From Pedobacter psychrodurus (GTDB taxonomy: Bacteria > Bacteroidota > Bacteroidia > Sphingobacteriales > Sphingobacteriaceae): a stretch of 64,000 nt of DNA. How positions within the stretch are numbered: the first letter of the stretch is position 1; the number at the start of each line of letters is the position of its first letter. The notes below the pieces were generated by a model. That model had not been told where the DNA came from, made no database searches, and saw only the letters and a program-made list of their open reading frames with translations. This document shows, one piece after another, positions 51,192 through 60,535 of this stretch. The DNA lies in NCBI RefSeq assembly GCF_004331735.1, contig NZ_SJSO01000007.1, forward strand, positions 310,001 through 374,000, given 5' to 3'. A program made the position numbers and the translations under genes.

Positions 51192-53351
51192 CTAAAGCTT
51201 TATTTTTACCGATAGTTTGTAAATATCGTAAGCTACTTTCTGGATGAGGTCGAATTGTTCCGGAACCAAGTCTTCACCTTTCTTAATGGTCAAACCCGTA
51301 TCATTTAGCCTTATTAACGGCACATTATCAATTGTGCTGGTTCCTTGTTCCAGATTATCAATAGAAGTATCGATTAAATAATTGGTGTTATTGGCAATAG
51401 GCTTTAAGGAATCGAAACTCTCGAAGATAAATTGATGTTCCTTATTATATAGCGAAAGTGTTGCAACATAAGAAGATAATAAATGGCTAAGTGCTGTAAA
51501 CTGATGTACTTCTTTAATAAACAATTGTTTGCTTTTTGGTTCTGAAAACATTCTTTGAAACAGGGAAGCCAAATTTGCTGTACTTACATAAACTTCTTTC
51601 CTGGCCAATTTATATTCCGTTCTATTGTAGTTTTTCTCAAAATACAACTTAATTACCTGTTCATAATAAGCCTTATTTGCCTTTAAAATATCGAGCATGG
51701 CCTCTTTGAGTTTTTCATGCTCCCAAGTTGGAAATAAAGAATAACTGGCTAATAACGCAATACCTGAGCCTATAAAAGTATCATAAATCCTTTCACGTGC
51801 CAGTGCTATCGATCCCATGCCTAGGAAATCGAATAGAATTAAGATATATGGCGTCATAAATAGTACACTCACTACGTAATTTTTCCTTTGGAAACTATAA
51901 CACCCGATCATGCAGATCAATAGGATTACGAATAAAGTGTTTCGATCATGGATGTACGTTAAAACACCCATACCAATAAAGGCTCCAACGGTGGTACCAA
52001 TTAAACGTTGATAATTACGTTCTTTAGTTAAACTAAATCCTGGTTTCGAAATTACCAGAATGGTGAGGAGAATCCAGTAACTATGCGAAAAATTGAGAAT
52101 TTGTGCAACTATAAAACCTAAAAGCATCACCACTGTAACCCGTAACGAATGCCTGAAAGTAGAAGAAGTGTAGCTTAAATTCTCTGTAAACAGTTTAAAA
52201 TCGAATTTTTGCCTGGTGATAAATTTCTCTGTATCTACTTCGGCTTGTCTAATCTCTTTGCTGTTTCTGATTTTAAAATAGCTAAAAATGGTTTTAACTC
52301 TTGCCAGTATATTTTCGATGTTAACCTCAATATTTTTCAAAGCAATAATACCGAGGGTATTGTATTCCTGATTTTGATTGTTCTTTTCCAGATCATTGAT
52401 TTTGATCTTTAATCTCTCGATCTCAATCAATAAACGTTTTGAAATAACGGGTGTTCCTCCACTTTTTAAGGCAAAAGCAATATCGTCAAGGGCGTAAGAA
52501 ATCCGTTTAATGGCCATCTCATAATCTGATAATATACCTGCTTTATCAAACTGATCATGCAGCTGCTGGTAATTATAATAGGTAGACATTACCTGCTCGA
52601 ACAGGTCAACCATATCTACAAATACCAGTAACAAAAATCTGCCCTCAGGAGTAGAATCTCTCACAATTTCGCGGGTTCTAAATAGTAATTCCCTTACTGC
52701 GTCTTGTTTTTCATGAACCGAAACCTGAAGCTGTAACAGATCAGAATAGGTTTTTTCGTAATTGTTATTTTGATGGTAAAACTTGGCTTTTTCACGCAGA
52801 AATTCTGCAACCTCTAGAATAGAATCGCTTAACGATTGCTGTACCAAACGGAATGGGCGTAACCGGTACACAAAATAGCTTAAACCGGTGTACCAAAGGC
52901 TACCCGCCAGCACCATAACAGCATGTAACAATACTTCTTGCCATGGGCGAACATCATCAATACTCAATACCATGATCAGCAAAACTGCAGTGCCAACTGA
53001 TGCTGCCCTGAGGCCATAGATGTAAAACATCGAAAACACAAAACTCGATACAGCCAATAAAAAGCCGATAAAATAATGGTTTTTGTTGGTTAAGCCAGTT
53101 ATAATGGAGAATGCAAAGATAAGTGCAGTGGTAATGAGCATCGCATTTCTTCGATGCACCATTGGCCCCGGACTATCAACCACGCTTACACATAAAGCGC
53201 CTAAAGATAAAGTCATGCCATACTTTAACATACCAAATTGGGCAAAAATTAAAGAGGGGAGCAGTACACCAATGGTAATGCGGAGACCGTCGGCAAAATA
53301 CGTACTCAATAAAAAGTCTTGTATATTTCTAATGGGTTGCCTAATCTGCAT
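51192..53351 (-). CDS. FUSC/YccS-like integral membrane protein
   Basis: A 719-aa protein with two blocks of hydrophobic helices (about 20-160 and 400-535) separated by a long cytoplasmic helical region and followed by a soluble tail. This layout is that of YccS/YhfK-type FUSC proteins, linked to export of aromatic acids or other small anions. The substrate is unknown. It is divergent from the AT-rich region beginning at 53352. Confidence 0.9.
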   Translation of the reverse strand: MQIRQPIRNIQDFLLSTYFADGLRITIGVLLPSLIFAQFGMLKYGMTLSLGALCVSVVDSPGPMVHRRNAMLITTALIFAFSIITGLTNKNHYFIGFLLAVSSFVFSMFYIYGLRAASVGTAVLLIMVLSIDDVRPWQEVLLHAVMVLAGSLWYTGLSYFVYRLRPFRLVQQSLSDSILEVAEFLREKAKFYHQNNNYEKTYSDLLQLQVSVHEKQDAVRELLFRTREIVRDSTPEGRFLLLVFVDMVDLFEQVMSTYYNYQQLHDQFDKAGILSDYEMAIKRISYALDDIAFALKSGGTPVISKRLLIEIERLKIKINDLEKNNQNQEYNTLGIIALKNIEVNIENILARVKTIFSYFKIRNSKEIRQAEVDTEKFITRQKFDFKLFTENLSYTSSTFRHSLRVTVVMLLGFIVAQILNFSHSYWILLTILVISKPGFSLTKERNYQRLIGTTVGAFIGMGVLTYIHDRNTLFVILLICMIGCYSFQRKNYVVSVLFMTPYILILFDFLGMGSIALARERIYDTFIGSGIALLASYSLFPTWEHEKLKEAMLDILKANKAYYEQVIKLYFEKNYNRTEYKLARKEVYVSTANLASLFQRMFSEPKSKQLFIKEVHQFTALSHLLSSYVATLSLYNKEHQFIFESFDSLKPIANNTNYLIDTSIDNLEQGTSTIDNVPLIRLNDTGLTIKKGEDLVPEQFDLIQKVAYDIYKLSVKIKL

Positions 53352-53596
53352 GTTACAAAAATAACATAATAGCGAAGTTTTTTGTTGCGATTAAAATTAA
53401 GTTTTTTCCTTTTTTTAAACTTTTAAGCAGAAAACTGGTAATTAACTGATTAGCAAAATGATATGTAATGTTTGTAAGTGAGATTTTTGAAATGTTAATA
53501 ACCTAATCATAAACGTTCAATAAGGCCCATAAATGGCTATTTAATAAAATTAAGGTGTTGATAACCAGTGTTTTTAGGTGGATAACTTTGTTTATA

Positions 53597-53632
53597 AAAA
53601 CACTCATTTTTCTCTTGACAAATGAGTGTTTT
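53597..53632 (+). other. 13-bp hairpin upstream of the RNA candidate
   Basis: AAAACACTCATTT (53597-53609) pairs perfectly with AAATGAGTGTTTT (53620-53632) around a 10-nt loop. It overlaps the -33 element of the proposed RNA promoter. It may be a protein-binding site or a terminator. Confidence 0.7.
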
Positions 53633-53645
53633 CCAACTAAATTAG
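53615..53645 (+). promoter_or_regulatory. Possible promoter of the RNA candidate
   Basis: TTG (53615-53617), a 20-bp spacer, and TAAATTAG (53638-53645), five of six matches to TAnnTTTG. Transcription would start near 53652. Confidence 0.45.
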
Positions 53646-53651
53646 ATCATA

Positions 53652-54026
53652 TCAAATACGAAGTACTTTGAATTCTGATAAAACGAGCCAAAAGAGATGA
53701 GGAACCGAAAGGGAAATTGTTTCGGAACGTTTACAGGGAAAACGATTAATTTCTGAAAGGGTTAAACCGAGTAAGGATATACATAACCATCGAAAGATTG
53801 GACAATAAGAAAATCGCACAGACCCAAACAGAGATTATTGAAAACTACGAAGTTTACGGACGGGCGAGTTGGAAATAAATTTTCACGAATCGCAAAAGTT
53901 GCAAAACCTAACGATAACGGAAAAATCAAAGTAACAAGAATTAGATGCTTTAAAATGCGACTACGGTTGTTTTTAGAGTTAAAACGGGGAACTGAATCGA
54001 AAGAAGAAGGACCCCGTTTTTATTTT
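53652..54026 (+). ncRNA. Candidate structured noncoding RNA of about 370 nt
   Basis: The stretch has a promoter-like element in front and ends with the terminator stem AAAACGGGG (53981-53989) / CCCCGTTTT (54012-54020) and a T-rich tail. In between are short helices and GNRA-like loops: CCGAAA/TTTCGG (53705-53710, 53720-53725), CGTTT/AAACG (53728-53732, 53740-53744), CGAAAG near 53791, and GCAA/TTGC near 53892. All frames contain stops; the longest ORF (53838-54032) has a weak start and a poor composition. I cannot assign it to a known family; 6S-like, tmRNA and SRP RNA are not recognised. Confidence 0.5.
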
Positions 54027-54064
54027 GCCTAAAAATCACACATCTTTCAAAACATTTAAAAATG

Positions 54065-54072
54065 TATATTTG
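54065..54072 (+). promoter_or_regulatory. -7 box before the antitoxin gene
   Basis: TATATTTG matches TAnnTTTG exactly and lies 22 bp before the antitoxin ATG. A TTTC at 54044-54047 is a weak -33 match. Confidence 0.6.
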
Positions 54073-54093
54073 TGTATAAATACAAGTAAGAGC

Positions 54094-54312
54094 ATGGAAA
54101 GCTTTGTAATACATATACCCAATAAAAAAGCCAATTTGGTTAAGCAGCTTTTAAAAGAACTTGGTGTTACTATTAATGCAATAGAGGGTAACGTAGAAGA
54201 TTGCAATAAGAACCACATTCCCAACAAAGAAACACTGAAGGCAATTAAAGAAGTTAAAGAAGGTAAAGGAATAAAATTCGCTAGTGTAAATGATTTATTT
54301 GCTAGTATTTAA
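54094..54312 (+). CDS. Antitoxin of the YafQ-type module
   Basis: A 72-aa protein beginning MESFVIHIPNKKANLVKQLLKELGV and ending ASVNDLFASI. The size, the N-terminal strand-helix and the adjacent YafQ-like toxin mark it as a type II antitoxin. It looks like DUF2683-type antitoxins, as does the one at 24791. Its ATG at 54094 follows the clear -7 box at 54065. It is followed 5 bp later by the toxin. Confidence 0.88.
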   Translation: MESFVIHIPNKKANLVKQLLKELGVTINAIEGNVEDCNKNHIPNKETLKAIKEVKEGKGIKFASVNDLFASI

Positions 54313-54317
54313 TATTA

Positions 54318-54599
54318 ATGTTTCAAATCGTAGTCTCTAACAGATTTCTTAAAGATTTAAAACTACTTAAAAAAAGATCGTTAAAGGATTTTGCTTTACT
54401 ACAAGATGTAGTTACCATATTAACTGAAAAAGGTCATTCAGGATTAAGTAAAAAACACTTCCCACATAAATTGGCTGGAAATTTTGAAGGCTACTGGGAA
54501 TGCCACGTAAAACCAGACTTACTTTTGATTTGGGATGAGAATGAAACAATAAAATTGATTGAACTAATCCGAACAGGTACACATTCTGATTTGTTTTAA
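54318..54599 (+). CDS. YafQ family mRNA interferase toxin
   Basis: A 93-aa RelE-superfamily toxin. The start FQIVVSNRFLKDLKLLKKRSL, the central HFPHKLAGNFEGYWECHVKPDLLLIW and the end ELIRTGTHSDLF match YafQ, which cuts mRNA on the ribosome; the His-Ser-Asp end supplies catalytic residues. It is complete, in contrast to the YoeB-type toxin at 24528. Confidence 0.94.
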   Translation: MFQIVVSNRFLKDLKLLKKRSLKDFALLQDVVTILTEKGHSGLSKKHFPHKLAGNFEGYWECHVKPDLLLIWDENETIKLIELIRTGTHSDLF

Positions 54600-54672
54600 T
54601 TTTTGCGGAACAAAGCCAAAAAAGAATAGCGAATTCTTCCGCATATTATTCCTAAAATATTAAATTTACCAA

Positions 54673-56025
54673 ATGGCCAAAAAAGGTAAATCAATCTCCA
54701 ATCCATCAAAAAAGATATTCGTTTTAGATACCTCCGTTATTTTATACGATCATGATGCGATAAATAACTTCCATGAACATGATGTAGCCATTCCCATTCA
54801 GGTTTTAGAAGAACTCGATAATTTTAAAAGCGGTAACGATACCCGAAATTTTGAGGCCAGAAGTTTTATCCGACTCATTGATGAAACTTCAAAACAAAAA
54901 CTGATCAGCGATTGGATTTCGTTAAAAAGTCCTGACTCAGGAAAATTTAAAGTAGTTTTAAACGAAAAGCCTTTAACTATAAATGCGGAAGAAGTTTATG
55001 GAAAAGGCAAAACAGATCACAAGATTTTAAACGCCGCTTTAAGTTTAAAAGAAGAATATCCTGATAAAAAAGTAGTGCTGGTATCGAAAGATATCTGCTT
55101 GAGGTTAAAAGCGAAAGCCTTAGATTTAAATGCAGAAGATTACGAAACTGGTAAAATTAAAAATGTAGATGAGCTTTACGCCGGAAAAACAGAACTTATA
55201 GATTTTCCGATTGAGATTATAGAGGAGGTAAAAAAGCAGCCATTTATTGATGCGGGTGAAGTAGAATTACCACCTAAAAATGCCAATCACTTTTATATTT
55301 TAAAGAACAAGAGAAAAACTGCAAACGTATTTTATAACAATAGTTTAAAAACAATTTCTGCGGTTTCTACCGATCCGATATTTAAAATCAAACCTAAAAA
55401 TATTGAACAGGCATTTGCTATCCACGCGCTTCTAGATCCAGAAATTAAGCTGGTAAGTATACAAGGAAATGCTGGAACAGGCAAAACCCTTCTTGCTTTG
55501 GCTAGTGCTTTAGAACAACGTAAAAACTTTAGACAGATTTATGTTACCCGTCCAATCGTTTCCTTGAGCAATAAAGACATCGGTTTCTTGCCAGGCGATG
55601 CAAAATCGAAAACTGATCCATTTATGGCGCCAATTTGGGATAATCTGCGCTTTATTAAAGAGCAGTTTATCGGCGATGATAAAATGTCGGAAAAGATAGA
55701 TGAACTGATTGTAACCGAAAAAATAGCGATTGCACCATTGGCTTTTATCCGCGGAAGAACCCTTACTAAAATTTTCTTTATTATTGATGAGGCACAAAAT
55801 TTAACGCCACATGAAGTGAAAACGATCATATCAAGAGCAGGCGAACATACCAAAATAGTTTTTACTGGCGATATTTACCAAATTGATACCCCTTATCTCG
55901 ATTCGGAAAGTAATGGTCTGTCGTACCTGATCGAAAATGCTAAAAATCATCCGCTTTACGCACACATTACCTTACATAAGGGCGAAAGGAGCGAGCTTGC
56001 CAATTTGGCAAATGAGTTGTTATAG
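54673..56025 (+). CDS. PIN-PhoH (PhoH2-like) ATPase/ribonuclease
   Basis: A 450-aa fusion of an N-terminal PIN domain (about 10-190; FVLDTSVILYDHDAI with the first acidic residues, and KTDHKILNAAL) and a C-terminal PhoH ATPase (about 230-450). In the ATPase, Walker A is GNAGTGKTLLALA near 265 and Walker B FIIDEAQNLTPHEVK near 370, with the signature FTGDIYQIDTPYLD. PhoH2 proteins unwind and cut RNA with ATP. A TAAATTTA element ends 4 bp before the start. No antitoxin-like partner is adjacent in the coupled way expected for a PIN toxin. Confidence 0.93.
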   Translation: MAKKGKSISNPSKKIFVLDTSVILYDHDAINNFHEHDVAIPIQVLEELDNFKSGNDTRNFEARSFIRLIDETSKQKLISDWISLKSPDSGKFKVVLNEKPLTINAEEVYGKGKTDHKILNAALSLKEEYPDKKVVLVSKDICLRLKAKALDLNAEDYETGKIKNVDELYAGKTELIDFPIEIIEEVKKQPFIDAGEVELPPKNANHFYILKNKRKTANVFYNNSLKTISAVSTDPIFKIKPKNIEQAFAIHALLDPEIKLVSIQGNAGTGKTLLALASALEQRKNFRQIYVTRPIVSLSNKDIGFLPGDAKSKTDPFMAPIWDNLRFIKEQFIGDDKMSEKIDELIVTEKIAIAPLAFIRGRTLTKIFFIIDEAQNLTPHEVKTIISRAGEHTKIVFTGDIYQIDTPYLDSESNGLSYLIENAKNHPLYAHITLHKGERSELANLANELL

Positions 56026-56056
56026 AAGATACTTTATTGCGTAAAGATTGGCGGTT

Positions 56057-56126
56057 CGTCATTCCCAACTTGATTGGGAATCGTAATGCAATAAGCTTTA
56101 AGATTCCCGCATGCGCGGGAATGACG
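56057..56126. repeat. Intergenic palindrome (CGTCATTCCC...GGGAATGACG)
   Basis: CGTCATTCCC (56057-56066) and GGGAATGACG (56117-56126) are a 10-bp inverted repeat. The inner part contains TTCCCAACTTGATTGGGAA and GATTCCCGCATGCGCGGGAATC-like hairpins. It lies between the PhoH and MFS genes. Confidence 0.85.
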
Positions 56127-56152
56127 CCAGTTTATTAAATATTTAAAAATCC

Positions 56153-57364
56153 TTAATGGTATTTCTTTAAACTCCTTAAACAGATAAACAAACCAATTAA
56201 AGTTAAAACTGCACTTAATATAAACGGTGCACCTGGAAAATAAACTGGGGCTTTACCTTCAATAAAATAAGCAAAAATATGTGTCATTACCCATGGGGCA
56301 AATATGGCTGCTAAACTTTGCAAACCAGTTAAAACACCCTGCATTTCGCCTTGTGCGTTCGAAGGTACCTGGTTCGAAATTAAACCCTGCATCGCTGGTC
56401 CGCAGATTCCGGCGAAACCGTATGGAAGCATAAAGGCAAACATCATCCAGCCTTTTGATGCAAAAGCAAAGGCTATAAAACCGATTATGTATAAAATCAA
56501 ACCAAAATAAACGGCTTTCTTTTCTCCAATTTTTGGGAGGATTACCCTTATTAAGCCACCCTGAACAATTCCCACTACCAAACCAACAAATCCTAATGAA
56601 TAACCTACCCATGCAGCATCCCAACTGAATTTTTCCATCGTATAAAAAGTCCAGTTAGATTGAACAGAGTGACTGGCAAAGTATAATAAGAATAAGGTAG
56701 CCATTAGCCCTAACAATGCAGGGTATTTACCAATGCTTACTAACGAACCAATTGGGTTTGCTCTTTTCCAGTCAAAAGCTCTGCGTTTTTCGACAGGTAA
56801 GGATTCTGGTAATATAAAATAACCATAAAGCCAGTTAATTAGCGATAGGCCAGCTGCAATCATAAAAGGAACACGGGTACCAAAATGACTAAAAACACCA
56901 CCTAAAACTGGTCCTAAAATAAATCCAACACCAAATGCCGCACCAACTAACCCAAAATTTTGCGCTCTTTTCTCTGGGGGCGAAACATCTGCAATGTATG
57001 CTTGTGCGGTTGTAAAGCTAGCGCCTGTAATACCTGCAATAATTCTTCCTACAAATAACCAAACCATAGAAGGAGCGAATGCTAGAAAGATATAATCGAT
57101 ACCAAGTCCGAATAAAGAGCTTAGCAGTACTGGTCTGCGGCCGTATCGATCACTCATTGCGCCAATAATTGGCGAAAATATAAATTGTACAGATGCGTAT
57201 GCAAGTGTGAGCCAGCCACCATATTCTGCTGCCAAACCGAAGCCACCACCGGTAAAATCCTGTATAAGTTTAGGTAAAACTGGAATGATTAGCCCAAAGC
57301 CTGTAAAATCGATCAGGAGGGTAACCATAATAAAGCTCATTGCAGATTTCTTTCCGTTTGCCAT
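56153..57364 (-). CDS. MFS drug exporter, tetracycline-type family
   Basis: A 403-aa major facilitator with twelve hydrophobic segments. The loop motif GAMSDRYGRRPVLLSS near 69 and the PPEKRAQNFGLVGAAFGVGFILGP segment near 130 are the 12-TMS TetA/multidrug signature. Substrate specificity cannot be read from sequence; it may export tetracycline-like or other compounds, and similarity to TetA does not prove resistance. I start at MANGKKSAMSFIM (57364). Confidence 0.9.
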   Translation of the reverse strand: MANGKKSAMSFIMVTLLIDFTGFGLIIPVLPKLIQDFTGGGFGLAAEYGGWLTLAYASVQFIFSPIIGAMSDRYGRRPVLLSSLFGLGIDYIFLAFAPSMVWLFVGRIIAGITGASFTTAQAYIADVSPPEKRAQNFGLVGAAFGVGFILGPVLGGVFSHFGTRVPFMIAAGLSLINWLYGYFILPESLPVEKRRAFDWKRANPIGSLVSIGKYPALLGLMATLFLLYFASHSVQSNWTFYTMEKFSWDAAWVGYSLGFVGLVVGIVQGGLIRVILPKIGEKKAVYFGLILYIIGFIAFAFASKGWMMFAFMLPYGFAGICGPAMQGLISNQVPSNAQGEMQGVLTGLQSLAAIFAPWVMTHIFAYFIEGKAPVYFPGAPFILSAVLTLIGLFICLRSLKKYH

Positions 57365-57385
57365 CGTAAAAAGGTTGAACCGCAA

Positions 57386-57917
57386 AAGTATCAGAATTAG
57401 TTAAGAATGTAAATTTTAGTTCTCTACAAACTACACTCATCACAAACATCGCAGGTTTTTAAACGGCACAGCCCTCAATGAGGCCATTAAAAAACAATAT
57501 AAACTACGAATTAAACCTGCGAGGTTTAATCGAACTATAAAATACAGCCCCCTGTTTATAAACCTGATAAAGCTGAAAGCCCACATCCTGATTTAAGCAC
57601 TTGTTTTTACTGTTTTATTGTGTGCTTGCTTATTTCACAGGTTTCGTCGGGAAAGGACTTTGAGCGATAGCAGGACTACAGGCCGCCATTAGCAAAGAAC
57701 CTAACGTTTCAAAAACCTAAATATTCATTTTTGTACGTTAGGCTGTAAAACTTCTTAAACTAGTCTTCAACGAATTAAAATCAGCGCGATGTTTAAAACC
57801 TATAACCAAGGTCAAAACTTTTCCACAATGCCTTAATTCGGCTAAATTTTGTTAAATTCGCAAGGTTATAGTAATACCTTTTTTTAATATCGTTTTAAGT
57901 AGCGAGAATAATAATTT
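57386..57917. other. Intergenic region upstream of gyrA with inverted repeats
   Basis: About 530 bp without a gene. It holds two separated inverted repeats: CGCAGGTTTTTAA (57450-57462) with TTAAACCTGCG (57511-57521), and CCTAACGT with ACGTTAGG (about 57699 and 57735). A TAAATTCG box (57853-57860) is a weak -7 candidate for gyrA. Confidence 0.6.
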
Positions 57918-60509
57918 ATGGCAGAAGATTTAGAAAATCAGCAGAACGACAAAATCATTCAAATTAATATAGAGGAGCAGATGAAATCGGCCTACATTGA
58001 TTACTCAATGTCGGTAATCGTATCTAGGGCTTTGCCTGATGTACGCGATGGATTGAAACCGGTACACCGCCGTGTTTTATATGGTATGCTCGATCTTGGT
58101 GTAACCAGTAATAAACCACATAAAAAATCTGCCCGTATTGTAGGGGAGGTATTGGGTAAATATCACCCACATGGTGATGCATCTGTATATTTCACCATGG
58201 TTCGTATGGCTCAGGATTGGAGCTTACGTTATCCAATGGTTGATGGACAAGGAAACTTTGGTCACATTGATGGTGACTCTCCGGCTGCAATGCGTTATAC
58301 TGAAGCACGTTTTTCGAAAATTGCTGAAGAAATGCTTGCGGATATCAATAAAGATACTGTAGATTTTCAGTTAAACTTTGATGATACCTTACAAGAACCA
58401 ACCGTTTTACCTGCAAAAATCCCTAACTTATTGGTTAACGGATCGTCTGGTATTGCAGTAGGTATGGCTACCAACATGGCGCCACACAACCTAACCGAAG
58501 TAATTGATGGTATTGTAAATTATATCGACAATAGAGATATTACCATTGAGGAGTTGATGAAGTTTGTAAAAGCGCCAGATTTCCCTACCGGTGGTATTAT
58601 TTATGGTTATACTGGTGTAAAAGAAGCTTTCGAAACAGGTCGTGGCCGTATCGTAATGCGTGCAAAAGCCGAAATCGAGAGTATTAAAGACCGTGAGGTA
58701 ATTATTGTTACCGAAATTCCTTACCAGGTTAACAAAGCACAAATGATTGAGCGTACTGCTGAATTGGTTGGCGAGAAAAAACTTGAAGGTATTTCGAACA
58801 TTAAAGACGAATCGAACAAAGATGGTATCCGTATCGTTTACGAAATTAAACGTGATGCAAATGCCTCTATCGTTTTAAATAACCTATATAAGTACACAGC
58901 TTTACAAACTTCTTTCAGTGTAAATAATATTGCATTGGTAAAAGGCCGTCCACAGATGTTAAATCTTAAAGATTTAATTGTGCATTTTGTGGACCACCGT
59001 CATGATGTGGTTGTTCGCCGTACCAGATACGAGTTATCAGAAGCTGAAAAAAGAGCACACATTTTAGAAGGTTATTTAATTGCTTTAGATCATTTAGATG
59101 AAGTAATTAAATTAATCCGTGCTTCCGAAACTCCTGAAGATGCGCGTGTAGGTTTGATTGAAAAGTTTGGATTGAGCGATATTCAGGCTCGTGCGATTTT
59201 AGATATGACGCTTCGTCGTTTAACAGGACTAGAGCGTGATAAGATTAAAGAGGAGTATGCAGAATTAATGAAAACCATCGAATACTTGAAATCTATCTTA
59301 GATGATGAAGGTTTACGTATGCAGATCATTAAAGATGAATTAGCAGAAATCCGTCAGAAATTTGGTGATGAGCGCAGAACAACTATTGTTCACTCAGCCG
59401 AAGATATGAGCATGGAAGATTTCATCGATGATGAAGAAGTGGTAATCACTATTTCTCACGAAGGATATGTAAAACGTACTCCAGCAACCGAATTCAGGGC
59501 GCAGGGCAGAGGCGGAAAAGGATCAAAAGGCAGTACCTCAAGAAATGAAGATTTTATTGAGCACATGCTGGTGGCCACCAACCATAACTATATGTTGTTC
59601 TTTACCGAAGCCGGAAGATGTTTCTGGCTCAGGGTTTACGAAATTCCTGAAGGTTCGCGTACCAGTAAAGGAAGGGCGATCCAGAACATTATCAATATTC
59701 CGAAGGAAGAGAAAATTAAGGCATATATTAAAGTGAAAAACCTTAAGGATCAGGAATACTTAGAGAACAACTTCATTATTATGTGTACTAAAAAAGGTAC
59801 CATTAAGAAAACTTCTCTCGAATCATATTCTCGTCCACGTGTTAATGGTATTAATGCAATCAATATTAATGAAGGGGATGTACTATTAGAAGCTTGTTTA
59901 ACCAATGGTGAAAGCGAAATTGTAATGGCTTTACGTTCTGGTAGAGCAATTCGTTTCAACGAAAAAACAGTTCGTCCGATGGGTAGAACAGCAACTGGTG
60001 TTCGCGGTGTTAGGCTTGCGCATGATCAGGATGAAGTTGTTGGCATGATTGCTGTAAACAATCCTGAAGTTACTGTGTTAGTTGTATCAGAAAAAGGTTA
60101 TGGTAAACGTACCGATATTGAAGATTACCGTGTAACTAACCGTGGTGGTAAGGGAGTAAAAACAATTAATGTTACTGAAAAAACCGGACAATTAGTTTCT
60201 ATAAAAGACGTTACAGATAGCGAAGATTTGATGATCATTAACCGTTCAGGTATTGTAATCAGAATTCCTGTATCAGCTTTAAGGGTAATGGGACGTGCCA
60301 CGCAAGGTGTTCGTTTGATTTCATTAAAAGGTGACGACGAAATTGCATCGGTTACTAAAATTGACCACGAAGAGGACGAAGAGGAAACTGTTGATTTGGA
60401 AAGTGTATTGGTTGTTGACGGTGAAGAAGTAGAGGCAGATACTACTCCGGATGCAGATGATGCTGAAGAAGAAGGTGAATCAGATAACGAAACGGAAGAA
60501 GAAAATTAA
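57918..60509 (+). CDS. gyrA: DNA gyrase subunit A
   Basis: An 863-aa type II topoisomerase subunit that breaks and rejoins DNA to add negative supercoils. The catalytic tyrosine is Tyr127 (AMRYTEARF). The quinolone-determining region reads [17 protein letters not shown], giving Ala88 and Phe92 where E. coli has Ser83 and Asp87. The GyrA box [11 protein letters not shown] near 532 marks it as gyrase rather than ParC, and a second NRGGKG repeat near 746 lies in the C-terminal DNA-wrapping domain. The C-terminus is a long acidic tail ([19 protein letters not shown]). Confidence 0.97.
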   Translation: MAEDLENQQNDKIIQINIEEQMKSAYIDYSMSVIVSRALPDVRDGLKPVHRRVLYGMLDLGVTSNKPHKKSARIVGEVLGKYHPHGDASVYFTMVRMAQDWSLRYPMVDGQGNFGHIDGDSPAAMRYTEARFSKIAEEMLADINKDTVDFQLNFDDTLQEPTVLPAKIPNLLVNGSSGIAVGMATNMAPHNLTEVIDGIVNYIDNRDITIEELMKFVKAPDFPTGGIIYGYTGVKEAFETGRGRIVMRAKAEIESIKDREVIIVTEIPYQVNKAQMIERTAELVGEKKLEGISNIKDESNKDGIRIVYEIKRDANASIVLNNLYKYTALQTSFSVNNIALVKGRPQMLNLKDLIVHFVDHRHDVVVRRTRYELSEAEKRAHILEGYLIALDHLDEVIKLIRASETPEDARVGLIEKFGLSDIQARAILDMTLRRLTGLERDKIKEEYAELMKTIEYLKSILDDEGLRMQIIKDELAEIRQKFGDERRTTIVHSAEDMSMEDFIDDEEVVITISHEGYVKRTPATEFRAQGRGGKGSKGSTSRNEDFIEHMLVATNHNYMLFFTEAGRCFWLRVYEIPEGSRTSKGRAIQNIINIPKEEKIKAYIKVKNLKDQEYLENNFIIMCTKKGTIKKTSLESYSRPRVNGINAININEGDVLLEACLTNGESEIVMALRSGRAIRFNEKTVRPMGRTATGVRGVRLAHDQDEVVGMIAVNNPEVTVLVVSEKGYGKRTDIEDYRVTNRGGKGVKTINVTEKTGQLVSIKDVTDSEDLMIINRSGIVIRIPVSALRVMGRATQGVRLISLKGDDEIASVTKIDHEEDEEETVDLESVLVVDGEEVEADTTPDADDAEEEGESDNETEEEN

Positions 60510-60535
60510 TTAAAAATAAGTTTAGAATAAAAATT

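Larger units (their letters stand above)
53352..53651. other. AT-rich divergent region with four DnaA-box-like sites (origin-like)
   Basis: 300 bp with no gene. Four 9-mers of the form TGTNNATAA or one mismatch from it are in the same orientation: TGTTAATAA (53493-53501), TGTTGATAA (53556-53564), GGTGGATAA (53577-53585) and TGTTTATAA (53589-53597). The complement of the best one is close to TTATCCACA. A T-tract precedes them. Together with the divergent genes on both sides, this is compatible with a replication origin, but four degenerate boxes are weak evidence. Confidence 0.35.

Noticed and set aside
53838-54032. ORF of 64 codons in the RNA candidate region
   Set aside because: It starts after several stops in the neighbourhood, has an odd composition (many R, K and F without a fold pattern), and lies over helices and the terminator of the proposed RNA.
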